Source: Shewanella sp. Choline-02u-19 (lineage in GTDB: Bacteria > Pseudomonadota > Gammaproteobacteria > Enterobacterales > Shewanellaceae). From it: 64,000 nucleotides of DNA. Made by a program: the position numbers and the translations under genes. Shown piece by piece: positions 33,772-46,295 of this stretch. Location of the stretch: NCBI RefSeq assembly GCF_002836205.1, contig NZ_PJBE01000010.1, positions 1-64,000 of the forward strand, read 5' to 3'. The notes under the pieces are model-generated. The model did no database searches, was not told the origin of the DNA, and saw only the letters and a list, made by a program, of their open reading frames with translations. Within the stretch, counting starts at the first letter, position 1; each line of letters begins with the position of its first letter.

Positions 33772-34734
33772 TTAAGTTAACGATCGCAGGCTTATTTCAC
33801 CACCAATAAAACTCTTTAGGCCGTTGGCAGTCTCGAGCACCACGGCTCCCTGCTGATCAATACCTCTGCAAATGCCTTGAACTTCCTCAGTACCTATAAT
33901 GAGCTTAATCTCTTGGCCGTTAAAGAGATCTGCCTCTCCCCATCTGGCTTGAAAAGGCGCTAAACCTTCATCTTGAAACTTGCACAGATCTTGCTGCAAT
34001 TGTTTCTGCAACAACGTTAGCAATGCTGTCTTATTTGGCATGTTTTCCAGAGAGGTTAAATCACTCCAAGGCTGGTCAATTGATTTTCCTTGCTGTTCAC
34101 TCATCGCCATATTCAAACCAATGCCGATCACAAGATTGCATTCGCTGTCGGTGTGGCCACTCATCTCAATCAGTACACCCGCTAATTTCTTACCTGCCAA
34201 GTAGATATCATTAGGCCACTTAACTCCCACATTGGGCACTTCTAATTGCTCAAGCACTGACACAATAGAACACGCAACCACTAAACTTAGCCCCATCGCC
34301 TGAGCCATTCCCTGCGGAAACTGCCAATACATAGAAAAATAAAGATGACATCCATAAGGCGACACCCAAACACGCCCTCTTCGGCCTCGCCCTGCGGACT
34401 GATATTCAGCGACACAAATATCACCAGAATCGAGCTCATCAGCATGCTTTAGAATAAAACCATTGGTACTGGGGATCTCATCAAAATAGAAACATCGCTG
34501 CTTCACTCCGCTTTTTAACGTGCTTTCATCCACTAACGATAGCGGGTTACTCAACTTATAGCCTTTACCTTTGACGCAATAAATATCAACGCCATAACCT
34601 TCCAGTCCGCTAATATGGTTAGCGACTGCCGTTCTCGATACCCCAAGCTTTGCCGCTAACGCTTCGCCTGAAACAAAGTGCCCATTAGCAAGTTCAGCTA
34701 AGATACTGCGCTTACGACTCCATTGTTCTGCCAT
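33772..34734 (-). CDS. birA: biotin-protein ligase and biotin operon repressor
   Basis: BirA activates biotin to biotinoyl-AMP, attaches it to acetyl-CoA carboxylase and, in the adenylate-bound form, represses biotin synthesis genes. The 320-residue product has an N-terminal winged helix (about residues 18-50, SGEALAAKLGVSRTAVANHI), so it is the regulatory class. The ligase domain has AEYQSAGRGRRGRVW and GVKWPNDIYL, followed by a C-terminal beta domain. Its ATG lies one base after the murB stop codon, so the two genes are cotranscribed and probably translationally coupled. Confidence 0.97.
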   Translation of the reverse strand: MAEQWSRKRSILAELANGHFVSGEALAAKLGVSRTAVANHISGLEGYGVDIYCVKGKGYKLSNPLSLVDESTLKSGVKQRCFYFDEIPSTNGFILKHADELDSGDICVAEYQSAGRGRRGRVWVSPYGCHLYFSMYWQFPQGMAQAMGLSLVVACSIVSVLEQLEVPNVGVKWPNDIYLAGKKLAGVLIEMSGHTDSECNLVIGIGLNMAMSEQQGKSIDQPWSDLTSLENMPNKTALLTLLQKQLQQDLCKFQDEGLAPFQARWGEADLFNGQEIKLIIGTEEVQGICRGIDQQGAVVLETANGLKSFIGGEISLRSLT

Positions 34735-34735
34735 G

Positions 34736-35773
34736 TTATAAGTTCCTTTCTCCAGTCGCCGCGATCATTCTAGGTTCTGGTTCTAATTTGATACCAAATT
34801 TGTCTTCAATACAATCGACCACATGCTGCGCCAACGCTAAAATATCATGACTGGTGGCATTGCCTCGGTTTATTAATACCAACGCTTGATCTTGATGTAC
34901 TGCAGCACCGCCAACTTGATAACCTTTTAATCCAGCATTCTCAATGAGCCAACCTGCGGCAACTTTTGTATTAGCTATCCCTAGAGGATATCCGACGATG
35001 CTCGGGAATTGATGCACTAAAGCATTAAATTGATGGTTAGCAATCACAGGGTTTTTAAAGAAACTACCGGCATTACCAACCTTGTTAGGATCAGGTAACT
35101 TAGTCATTCGAGTTTTGCAGATACAGTCAAACACTTCTCTTGGCGTTACATTGGTATTTTTTAGTGCCTTAAGTGGTCCATAATCCAATTTAGGTCTCCA
35201 TATTTTAGCGACTTTAAAGCCCACTCTAGTAATCAGTGCTTTACCTAATAATTGCTGCTTGAAAATTGAATCTCTATAAGCAAACTGACAATCTTTTGCA
35301 TTAAGTCGAATATGCTTGCCAGTGGCAAGTTCCACGTATTCAACCCAGTCGCATATATCCGTTAACTCAACACCGTAAGCACCGATATTTTGAATCGGCG
35401 CAGCACCCACCTTGCCGGGAATAAGCGCAAGGTTTTCTAATCCCGCAATATTTTTCGCCAAACAAAAGCAAATGAGTTCATGCCAGTTCTCTCCCGCTGC
35501 AACCGAAAGAAGGTGAAAATGTTCAGTGTCAGCAATTTCAATCCCTCTCGTTTCAACAAGTACCACAGTGCCCTCAAAATCGTCACAGAAAATGACGTTG
35601 CTACCACTACCAAGCACCAGCATAGGCTCTTTAGCTTGGTAAAGCGCTAAGCAGCAAGAGATTAGCTGCTCTGTGGTTTTAACGGTAATAAGCTCTCGAC
35701 AGGAGTGTTCAAGCCCAAAGGTATTATGCGATTTTAGAGAAACGGAATGGGTCACTGAGGCAGTCTTATTCAT
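34736..35773 (-). CDS. murB: UDP-N-acetylenolpyruvoylglucosamine reductase
   Basis: MurB reduces the enolpyruvyl group to make UDP-MurNAc in peptidoglycan synthesis, using FAD and NADPH. The 345-residue product has the FAD-binding sequence VLGSGSNVIF, the ENLALIPGKVGAAPIQNIGA stretch and the catalytic serine in GNAGSFFKNP; the C-terminal glutamate lies in LEPEPRM. It is the type I (E. coli) form. The ATG at 35773 fits the family N-terminus (SLKSHNTFGLEH) but no clear Shine-Dalgarno sequence precedes it. It is followed directly by birA. Confidence 0.96.
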   Translation of the reverse strand: MNKTASVTHSVSLKSHNTFGLEHSCRELITVKTTEQLISCCLALYQAKEPMLVLGSGSNVIFCDDFEGTVVLVETRGIEIADTEHFHLLSVAAGENWHELICFCLAKNIAGLENLALIPGKVGAAPIQNIGAYGVELTDICDWVEYVELATGKHIRLNAKDCQFAYRDSIFKQQLLGKALITRVGFKVAKIWRPKLDYGPLKALKNTNVTPREVFDCICKTRMTKLPDPNKVGNAGSFFKNPVIANHQFNALVHQFPSIVGYPLGIANTKVAAGWLIENAGLKGYQVGGAAVHQDQALVLINRGNATSHDILALAQHVVDCIEDKFGIKLEPEPRMIAATGERNL

Positions 35774-36504
35774 CAAAGGAAAGTCACATTGTATCGTAAA
35801 CCGATTACTCTCAGAAGCCCCTATCACCCAAGTTGGATTTAGCCAAAGACACAACGGGCTGGCACACGGCAGTTAACTCCCACATTTCATGGAGCCGGCC
35901 GCAAGTTCTCGTCATGGATCAAGTGTGCTGTCAGCATTCCCAGCCAACAAGATCTATAGTTTTGCTTCTACCTGTCCAACTTAATCAATAAACTACTTAT
36001 CTTCAGCTGTTTTCATTTGAACCTTAGTAAAGATGCTGTATGTGATAGGTTTCAGTAGGTTTTTTGACGAAATTTCGCAGTCGTTTAGTCAAAGCATAAT
36101 GTAATGAAGGTACACCACCTACTCAACAGGTCAGCAGAGCCAACGAGAGGCATTTCACATTCTGCAGCTTTGGGAGATTGGCTTTATATCTACTTTATCT
36201 ACTAACGTAACTTTCTCAGCAAATAGTATTGTCTGTTCGATTAGAATTTTTGCAGTTACCACTTTTAAATACAGCTGAGATATAGGTATTCACTCAATAA
36301 CCCGCCGCGGTTCTTGTTCCGTTATCGTGCGGTTTTACGGTAAAAACGCAGTATTAGTTACTTTTACTCGGTCACAAATAAATTGAAAAATCGCGATAGG
36401 TATATAAAAGTGACGAACTATATAATGCACTCACCCATTTCAGCTCAATAATAAGCCAACGAGCCCGTATATTGTCTCTTTTCATGCCATAAAAAACAGA
36501 CACG
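35774..36504. other. 731-bp stretch with no recognisable gene
   Basis: Between murB and the rrn terminator I find no coding frame with family similarity, codon bias or a ribosome site, and no tRNA. A weak murB promoter (TTCTGA, 17 bp, TACAAT on the minus strand, 35788-35816) would start transcription only about seven bases before the murB ATG. A TATAAT on the plus strand near 36420 has no gene behind it. The origin of the stretch is unknown. Confidence 0.6.
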
Positions 36505-36533
36505 AAAAAGCCCTAGCATTGCTGCTAGGGCTT
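36505..36533 (-). terminator. terminator of the rRNA operon
   Basis: A 10-bp stem AAGCCCTAGC / GCTAGGGCTT with a six-base loop ends in a five-base U-run on the minus strand, 10 bp after tRNA-Asp. Confidence 0.9.
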
Positions 36534-36543
36534 ATCGTAATGT

Positions 36544-36620
36544 TGGCGGAGTGGACGAGACTCGAACTCGCGACCCCCGGCGTGACAGGCCGGTATTCTA
36601 ACCAACTGAACTACCACTCC
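36544..36620 (-). tRNA. tRNA-Asp (anticodon GTC)
   Basis: 77 bases including an encoded CCA; acceptor stem GGAGTGG and anticodon loop CTGTCAC. It is the distal tRNA of the rrn operon, a position also used for tRNA-Asp in some E. coli rrn operons. Confidence 0.96.
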
Positions 36621-36724
36621 TTTAGCAAAAAGCCGAAGCATGATGCTAAATTCTTTTAAAGTCGCTAACGTGTCAAAGGTTAGTAGACTCGCTTTACCTC
36701 TTTATAAGAGATTAAGCTAAATAG

Positions 36725-36844
36725 GCGCCTGGAAATGACCTACTCTCACATGGGGAAACCCCACACTACCATCGGCGATACTGTGTTTCACTTCTGAGTT
36801 CGGAATGGGATCAGGTGGGGCCACAGCTCTATGGTCTCCAGACA
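36725..36844 (-). rRNA. rrf: 5S ribosomal RNA
   Basis: About 120 bases. The terminal helix TGTCTGG / CCAGGC closes it, and the core CCCATTCCGAACTCAGAAGTG is the conserved loop B-C region. One 5S gene is present, between 23S and tRNA-Asp. Confidence 0.96.
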
Positions 36845-36986
36845 AATTTGGAATTCGAAAAGCTGTTACTCGCTATCGCAAGTAAATCGAAATTTATTAT
36901 TGAGTTTTAACACCACATTAAGTGCTTTATTCTAACTCTGGTGTTTTGTAAAAACATCAGTCTCATACAAAACCCATCAGGGTTGT

Positions 36987-39891
<2,905 letters not shown>

Positions 39892-40147
39892 ATACAACCC
39901 AAATAAGTCTCTATGAGAAATACTCGTTGTTTCAAGCGGGTAAGCTTAAAACAGCCGTATCATAACTAATGGTTTCTACTTTCGCCAAAATTAGAATTTT
40001 TCACTTATTGCTGCGACGCAATAAGCCAAGACACTTAATGTTTAAGTGTTTAGAACTCAATTTTTTAAATTTCGCGCTAACCCTATAAACAACAACCTAC
40101 AAGTAAGTCGCTGTCCCTTTTCAGGTTAACACTATCAGCTTTCCAAA

Positions 40148-40159
40148 TTTTTAAAGAAC
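40148..40159 (-). promoter_or_regulatory. boxA-like element in the 16S-23S spacer
   Basis: On the minus strand GTTCTTTAAAAA, followed by TTTGGAAAGCTGA, lies in the spacer after tRNA-Ala and before 23S. It resembles the spacer boxA of E. coli rrn operons, which renews NusB-S10 antitermination. Confidence 0.65.
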
Positions 40160-40343
40160 GGGCTTAAAAAAGCCAAAGATAAATTTTCGTTTATCTTTGG
40201 CATCTCTATCCAATGCATGCCTTACTTTCTACTGGTAAAGTAAGTTTACTCAGTCAATTAGAATAATTTTCTAACCGACTAGCAAAGTAAATGGTGTATT
40301 TACAAGATAGCTATCGAACCTAAGTTCTTAACAATCAAGTAAA

Positions 40344-40419
40344 TGGTGGAGCTATGCGGGATCGAACCGCAGACCTCCTGCGTGCAAGGCAGGCGCTCTC
40401 CCAGCTGAGCTATAGCCCC
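40344..40419 (-). tRNA. tRNA-Ala (anticodon TGC)
   Basis: 76 bases including an encoded CCA; acceptor stem GGGGCTA and anticodon loop CTTGCAC. Second tRNA of the 16S-23S spacer. Confidence 0.97.
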
Positions 40420-40486
40420 ATTTACATGCAGTCAAACAAATTTACGTTACGACCAAACCTTTCTTATCAAAGATAAGGAAAGATAT

Positions 40487-40563
<77 letters not shown>

Positions 40564-40653
40564 AACGTAATTTTGCTCTTTCTTTATAACAAGCATATCT
40601 GTGTGGACACTCAAACGTATTTGCATACTTCAGATGTGAGTTAGTCGTATAGG

Positions 40654-42196
<1,543 letters not shown>

Positions 42197-42394
42197 AAGT
42201 TTTTTGCTTTACTCCGTTAAGAGCAAAGCGGCTCAATGAATTATACTGTTTTTCAAAAGCCCGAAGACTTTCGAAGTTTACATATTGCTATGGTCACTCA
42301 GTGGTTCATTGAGTAAATATTTTTGATTGCTTCCTAAGAAGCAATTTCGAATAACTCAACACCTGTGAGTGCCCACACAGATTTGCTTGTCATA

Positions 42395-42406
42395 TTGTTA
42401 AAGAGC
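42395..42406 (-). promoter_or_regulatory. rrn leader boxA
   Basis: GCTCTTTAACAA on the minus strand, about 190 bases before 16S and after P2, is an exact match to the enteric rrn boxA consensus. NusB and S10 (rpsJ in this window) bind such RNA to prevent Rho termination. Confidence 0.85.
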
Positions 42407-42463
42407 GTGACACCATCTTTCATGTGTCGCCGAAGACGCTAGGTCGTTGGCTTGAGGAGGCGT

Positions 42464-42491
42464 ATTCTACACTCTCCAGTGTCGGCGTCAA
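42464..42491 (-). promoter_or_regulatory. rrn promoter P2
   Basis: TTGACG (42486-42491) with 16-bp spacing to TAGAAT (42464-42469) on the minus strand, about 270 bp before 16S and 200 bp downstream of P1. The short 16-bp spacing is typical for rrn promoters. Confidence 0.75.
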
Positions 42492-42666
42492 GTGCTTATT
42501 TTAAGAAGTTTTTCGAGTGATGCTTTCTTAATCAGAAGTCAAAACCGAAGCCTTTAAAGCGCTTGTCACCTGAATTAAATTTCCGAGGAGATTTAACTCT
42601 CTAACACCGCTGCAAGTCCCGTACTACCTAAGTAGTTGGCCTGCTGTGCCGTGTCAGTGGGTGCGA

Positions 42667-42694
42667 ATTATAGGGAATTCCTCAGCAAGCGCAA
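42667..42694 (-). promoter_or_regulatory. rrn promoter P1
   Basis: TTGCGC (42689-42694) with 16-bp spacing to a perfect TATAAT (42667-42672), then a discriminator and start region CGCACCCACTGACACGG that closely resembles E. coli rrn P1. A/T-rich sequence (TTTTCTTGTAAAAAAG) lies just upstream as a likely UP element. Growth-rate and ppGpp control are inferred from that likeness. Confidence 0.85.
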
Positions 42695-42924
42695 GTGCTT
42701 TTTTACAAGAAAATGTCCGCTTGCCTAACTTTTCACCAAGATGTCTATTTGTGCACATTTATCGCGCTTTTTACGACGATAAATCTGCCTATAAAGGAAG
42801 AGAATGTAGATAAAGTTCATTTTTTCAGCAACACACTAGTGTATTGGCTAATAATTCATTACCATAAGCAAGTTATTAACAGTTAGTTATCGATCCATTC
42901 ATTTACACTTCAGAGATTATATAT

Positions 42925-43389
42925 ATGCAGAAGTCATTCTTTATCGTTTTAGCCGTTGCCATTATTGGTGCATTAGCTATTTTTCAGATCGCTCCAGATC
43001 TAAACGCTGCCATTGCTTTCTTTACTGGCGCGATCATCGCAAGCGTTATCTTTTCTATTCAATCTAAATCAGGAACGTCTGCTGTTGCCAGTAACGAACC
43101 TTACACTGGTCCTACTATGACCTTATATGTAGGTAACCTGCCATACCGTGTTCATGAAGGTGAAGTGAAAGCTTTATTCGGTGAGTATGGTCCGGTCAAT
43201 TCTGTCCGCTTAGTACGAGATCGTAAAACAGGTCGTCGTAAAGGCTTCGGATTTATCGAGATGTCTGAAGCTGGCGCAAAGAAAGCAATGTCTAAGTTAA
43301 ACGAATATGATTTTCAAGAAAGAACATTGAAGGTTCGTGAGGCTAAGTCTCAAGATTCAGATGCTGATAAAGCAGAAAGCCAGGCATAG
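42925..43389 (+). CDS. two-helix membrane protein with an RNA-recognition motif (RRM)
   Basis: A 154-residue protein. Residues about 5-22 and 27-45 are hydrophobic and form two probable membrane helices joined by a short PDLN turn. A polar linker (46-65) leads to one RRM domain: RNP2 LYVGNL at 67-72 and RNP1 KGFGFIEM at 106-113, with the conserved aromatic residues present. The tail (140-154) is acidic and serine-rich. With the hairpin topology the RRM would face the cytoplasm, so this is likely a membrane-tethered RNA-binding protein. RRM proteins are common in marine gammaproteobacteria but their targets are mostly unknown; a link to cold adaptation has been proposed for some families. It lies alone on the plus strand, 230 bp after rrn P1, and its stop is one base from the convergent murI stop. 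Confidence 0.85.
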   Translation: MQKSFFIVLAVAIIGALAIFQIAPDLNAAIAFFTGAIIASVIFSIQSKSGTSAVASNEPYTGPTMTLYVGNLPYRVHEGEVKALFGEYGPVNSVRLVRDRKTGRRKGFGFIEMSEAGAKKAMSKLNEYDFQERTLKVREAKSQDSDADKAESQA

Positions 43390-43390
43390 C

Positions 43391-44197
43391 CTAGCTAAGG
43401 TGTGTTGAGGAGTGTGGTTCTATTTTAGTGAACCCCTCTTCAACTAACCTTTCTCTCAACCCTACTGCAATATCATCCGTCGTATACACCGCACTGTAAT
43501 TTACACGTCTTTTGTCATCTGATATCACCGCCGCATCGTTTCCTAGTAAATAAGCAACCCGATCCGCTACCGCTTTACCCGAATCAAGCAAAGTGATGTG
43601 ATTGCCTAGTACTTGCCGTATCTCAGCTGCCAGTATTGGAAAGTGGGTACAACCTAGCACCAAGGTATCGAGTGCCGATTCTCGGATAGGCGTGAGCAGC
43701 AAAGTAAGCTTGGCCATATCGATAGCGGTTCCTGCTAGTTTTGCTTCAGCCAACATAACCAGTTCAGATGAACCAAATAGCTCGACTCGACAATCTTCAG
43801 CAAATGCATCAATCAGCTCCTTTGTATAAGGCCGTTTAATCGTACCTGGAGTGGCAAGCAGCCCAATATGTCGCTGTGTTGATATTTTTGCTGCAGGTTT
43901 AATTGCTGGTACCACGCCAACAATCGGAATCGATAGCCGCTTTCTTAGTATAGGAAGCACTAGGGTACTGGCTGAGTTGCATGCAACCACTACTATAGCG
44001 GCATTAATCCGCTTAGCATGTTCGCAGATAAGTGAAACGCAGCCGGTGATAAGTGCTAACTCCGCTAACTCACCATAAGGTAGACGCGCATTATCAAATA
44101 AGTAACAACAGTCCTTGTCAGGTATCAGTGTTCTGATCTCATCCAGAATCGATAAACCACCAATTCCTGAGTCAAAAATGAGAATAGGTCCAGACAA
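43391..44197 (-). CDS. murI: glutamate racemase (TTG start)
   Basis: MurI makes D-glutamate for peptidoglycan. The 268-residue product has Asp9 in FDSGIGGLS, the first catalytic cysteine in VACNSAST (residue 73) and the second in LGCTHFPIL near residue 184, so it should be active. The start is TTG at 44195-44197 with GGAG seven bases upstream; it gives the family N-terminus exactly, and no nearer ATG or GTG does. It converges with the RRM gene, leaving no room for a terminator between them. Confidence 0.95.
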   Translation of the reverse strand: MSGPILIFDSGIGGLSILDEIRTLIPDKDCCYLFDNARLPYGELAELALITGCVSLICEHAKRINAAIVVVACNSASTLVLPILRKRLSIPIVGVVPAIKPAAKISTQRHIGLLATPGTIKRPYTKELIDAFAEDCRVELFGSSELVMLAEAKLAGTAIDMAKLTLLLTPIRESALDTLVLGCTHFPILAAEIRQVLGNHITLLDSGKAVADRVAYLLGNDAAVISDDKRRVNYSAVYTTDDIAVGLRERLVEEGFTKIEPHSSTHLS

Positions 44198-44338
44198 ATG
44201 CGTGCTCCACTATTATGTAAATCCGTTCATACAGCTGCGTGGTTCGGAAACTCCCAGCAGAATTGACTATTTTGCGTTAAAATTTTCCTACAAGCTAGGT
44301 CTAATAAGGAGGGGAAACTGGACATCCCAGCTATCTAG

Positions 44339-44344
44339 TATAAT
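44339..44344 (+). promoter_or_regulatory. -10 element of the trmA promoter
   Basis: A perfect TATAAT lies 37 bp before the trmA ATG. No good -35 stands at the right distance (AACTGG at 17 bp), so the call rests on the -10 only. Confidence 0.45.
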
Positions 44345-44381
44345 ATTCCGCCCCTAATTTAATGCTCACGGTGATCAAAAT

Positions 44382-45479
44382 ATGAATTTAGCAGCAATGG
44401 ACCCTTCAACCTATGATGTGCAACTCGAAGCAAAGCGCGTCAAGCTAAAGCAGCTATTTACCGATTTTGATACTCCAGAACTTGAATCGTTTGGCTCTGA
44501 GCCTGCTCATTATCGCATGCGTGCTGAATTTAGAATGTGGCATGAAGGTGAAGACCTCTACTACTATATGTTCGATAAAGCACTTGATAGTAAAGTACGT
44601 TGCGATCAGTTCCTGCCAGCAAGTGAACTTATCAATAAAATGATGCCTGCTTTGGTTGCACTATTAAAGCCAAACACTATCTTGCGTCATCGCTTATTCC
44701 AAATTGACTTTCTATCGACGTTAAGTGGTGAGATTTTAGTATCGCTGCTGTATCACAAGCAACTCGATAGCGAATGGGAAGAGCAAGCTAAAATTTTAAA
44801 GCAAACACTCAGTAGCCAGTTTAACGTCAACTTAATTGGTCGTGCGCGCAAGCAAAAGCTTGTCTTTGACAAAGACTTCGTCATCGAATCACTTAACGTG
44901 GCAGGCGAACAGCTGCAATATCATCAAATTGAAAACAGCTTTACGCAGCCAAACGGCAAAGTATCCGTCAAGATGCTTGAGTGGGCAATTGATGTCACTA
45001 AGAACAGTACCGGTGATCTGCTCGAGCTTTATTGCGGTAACGGCAACTTTTCTATCGCGCTGGCACAAAATTTTGAACGAGTATTAGCAACAGAATTGGC
45101 TAAACCATCGGTTGAGTCAGCTCAATACAATATTAAAATTAACCAAGTAGATAATTTGCAGATCATTCGCATGTCTGCTGAAGACTTTACCGATGCGATG
45201 GCTAAAAAGCGCAGCTATCGACGTTTAGAAGGTATCGATCTCGACGGCTACAACTGTAATACCATTTTCGTTGACCCACCTCGTGCTGGGCTCGATGACA
45301 ACACGGTTAAATTAGTCCAAGGCTATGAGCGTATCATTTACATCTCATGTAATCCCAATACACTATTAGACAATCTCAAAGAGTTAAGTAAAACGCATAA
45401 GATCACTCGATTTGCGTTATTTGATCAATTCCCTTACACCGACCATATGGAGTCTGGTGTTTTTCTTGAGAAAAAGTAA
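44382..45479 (+). CDS. trmA: tRNA (uracil-54-C5)-methyltransferase
   Basis: TrmA uses S-adenosylmethionine to form ribothymidine at position 54 of the T-loop. The 365-residue product has the SAM-binding LYCGNGNFSIAL around residue 215, FVDPPRAGLD around 297 and the catalytic cysteine in ISCNPNTL around 323, near the end. Length equals E. coli TrmA (366), and it lacks the TRAM domain and Fe-S cysteines of RlmC/RlmD, which separates it from those relatives. It is divergent from murI and followed by a bidirectional terminator. Confidence 0.97.
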   Translation: MNLAAMDPSTYDVQLEAKRVKLKQLFTDFDTPELESFGSEPAHYRMRAEFRMWHEGEDLYYYMFDKALDSKVRCDQFLPASELINKMMPALVALLKPNTILRHRLFQIDFLSTLSGEILVSLLYHKQLDSEWEEQAKILKQTLSSQFNVNLIGRARKQKLVFDKDFVIESLNVAGEQLQYHQIENSFTQPNGKVSVKMLEWAIDVTKNSTGDLLELYCGNGNFSIALAQNFERVLATELAKPSVESAQYNIKINQVDNLQIIRMSAEDFTDAMAKKRSYRRLEGIDLDGYNCNTIFVDPPRAGLDDNTVKLVQGYERIIYISCNPNTLLDNLKELSKTHKITRFALFDQFPYTDHMESGVFLEKK

Positions 45480-45495
45480 CCTCACCCTTTATTAA

Positions 45496-45529
45496 ACAAA
45501 AACGGCATCCAAAGGGATGCCGTTTTTGT
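45496..45529. terminator. bidirectional terminator between trmA and fabR
   Basis: Fifteen-bp perfect stem with arms ACAAAAACGGCATCC and GGATGCCGTTTTTGT and a four-base loop. A- and T-tracts on both sides serve the convergent genes trmA and fabR. Confidence 0.95.
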
Positions 45530-45540
45530 TATTGAGTTAG

Positions 45541-46155
45541 CTACTTATGATCTCTTTTACTTTGTAAAGCATCTGCACCTTTAGCAATCATATGCAACTG
45601 AATCACTAAGCGGTCAGCTAATACCTTACGATCAGTACGTTTCATATCCAATGCGGCGGCGCCGGCATTAAACACCAAGGTAACCAAAGCTTCTGCCTGT
45701 GCATGAGCTAAGTCTGGCGATCTATGAGCTGTAGCTTCCGTATAATGTGCAAGTTCAGAGATAAAATGCTCTATCTCACGTGCTACTGCTGCTCTAAAGG
45801 GAGCTGAGGTGCCAGATCGTTCGTGCAATAGAATACGGAACACGTTTGGATTCGACTCCATCACTTCCATGAAAGTTTCAACTGAGATTCGAATGACACT
45901 CCCACCCGCCTCAGCACGTTGACGCCCTTTACGCATCATTTGCCGTAGTGTCAGTCCACCTTCATCAACCATGGTCAAGCCCAGCTCATTCATATCTTTG
46001 AAATGACGATAGAATGAGGTTGGAGCAATATTGGCCTCACGCGCAACTTCGCGCAAACTTAGGCTAGAAAAGCTACGCTCAGCACTCAACTGATTAAACG
46101 CTGCATCGACCAGCGCCCGACGCGTCTTCTCTTTTTGTTGTGCTCTTATGCCCAT
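45541..46155 (-). CDS. fabR: TetR-family repressor of unsaturated fatty acid synthesis, FabR
   Basis: FabR represses genes for unsaturated fatty acid synthesis in response to acyl chain saturation. The 204-residue product starts MGIRAQQKEKTRRALVDAAF and is closely similar to E. coli FabR along its length; the helix-turn-helix is at about residues 28-52 (LREVAREANIAPTSFYRHFK), followed by the ligand and dimerisation domain. The ATG at 46155 is preferred over one 15 bp upstream. It is divergent from a desaturase gene whose promoter carries a perfect palindrome, so that gene is the probable local target. Confidence 0.95.
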   Translation of the reverse strand: MGIRAQQKEKTRRALVDAAFNQLSAERSFSSLSLREVAREANIAPTSFYRHFKDMNELGLTMVDEGGLTLRQMMRKGRQRAEAGGSVIRISVETFMEVMESNPNVFRILLHERSGTSAPFRAAVAREIEHFISELAHYTEATAHRSPDLAHAQAEALVTLVFNAGAAALDMKRTDRKVLADRLVIQLHMIAKGADALQSKRDHK

Positions 46156-46226
46156 GTTGCACCTACTCACAAAAATTATATTTCGAATAATAACGCTTTT
46201 TTACACAAAACGCAGCATCAACAAAC

Positions 46227-46255
46227 TTGACCCAAGTTCTTATCCAAGTTAAATT
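46227..46255 (+). promoter_or_regulatory. desaturase promoter
   Basis: TTGACC (46227-46232), 17 bp, TAAATT (46250-46255) on the plus strand. The transcription start would fall inside the palindrome that begins at 46256. Confidence 0.65.
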
Positions 46256-46273
46256 AGCGTACAGCTGTACGCT
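46256..46273. promoter_or_regulatory. probable FabR operator
   Basis: AGCGTACAGCTGTACGCT is a perfect 18-bp palindrome in the fabR-desaturase intergenic region, directly behind the -10 element of the desaturase promoter and 22 bp before its start codon. The TGTACG half-site resembles FabR sites known from enteric bacteria. Binding is inferred from the sequence and the adjacent fabR gene. Confidence 0.8.
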
Positions 46274-46295
46274 CAACTAGAGATTATTAAAAATA

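Noticed and set aside
36416..36426. Plus-strand TATAAT
   Set aside because: No -35 at a suitable distance and no gene behind it; it would read into the rrn terminator in antisense.
42695..42886. 63-codon plus-strand reading frame upstream of the RRM gene
   Set aside because: It overlaps the rrn UP-element region, has an atypical composition and no clear ribosome site; chance is the simpler explanation.
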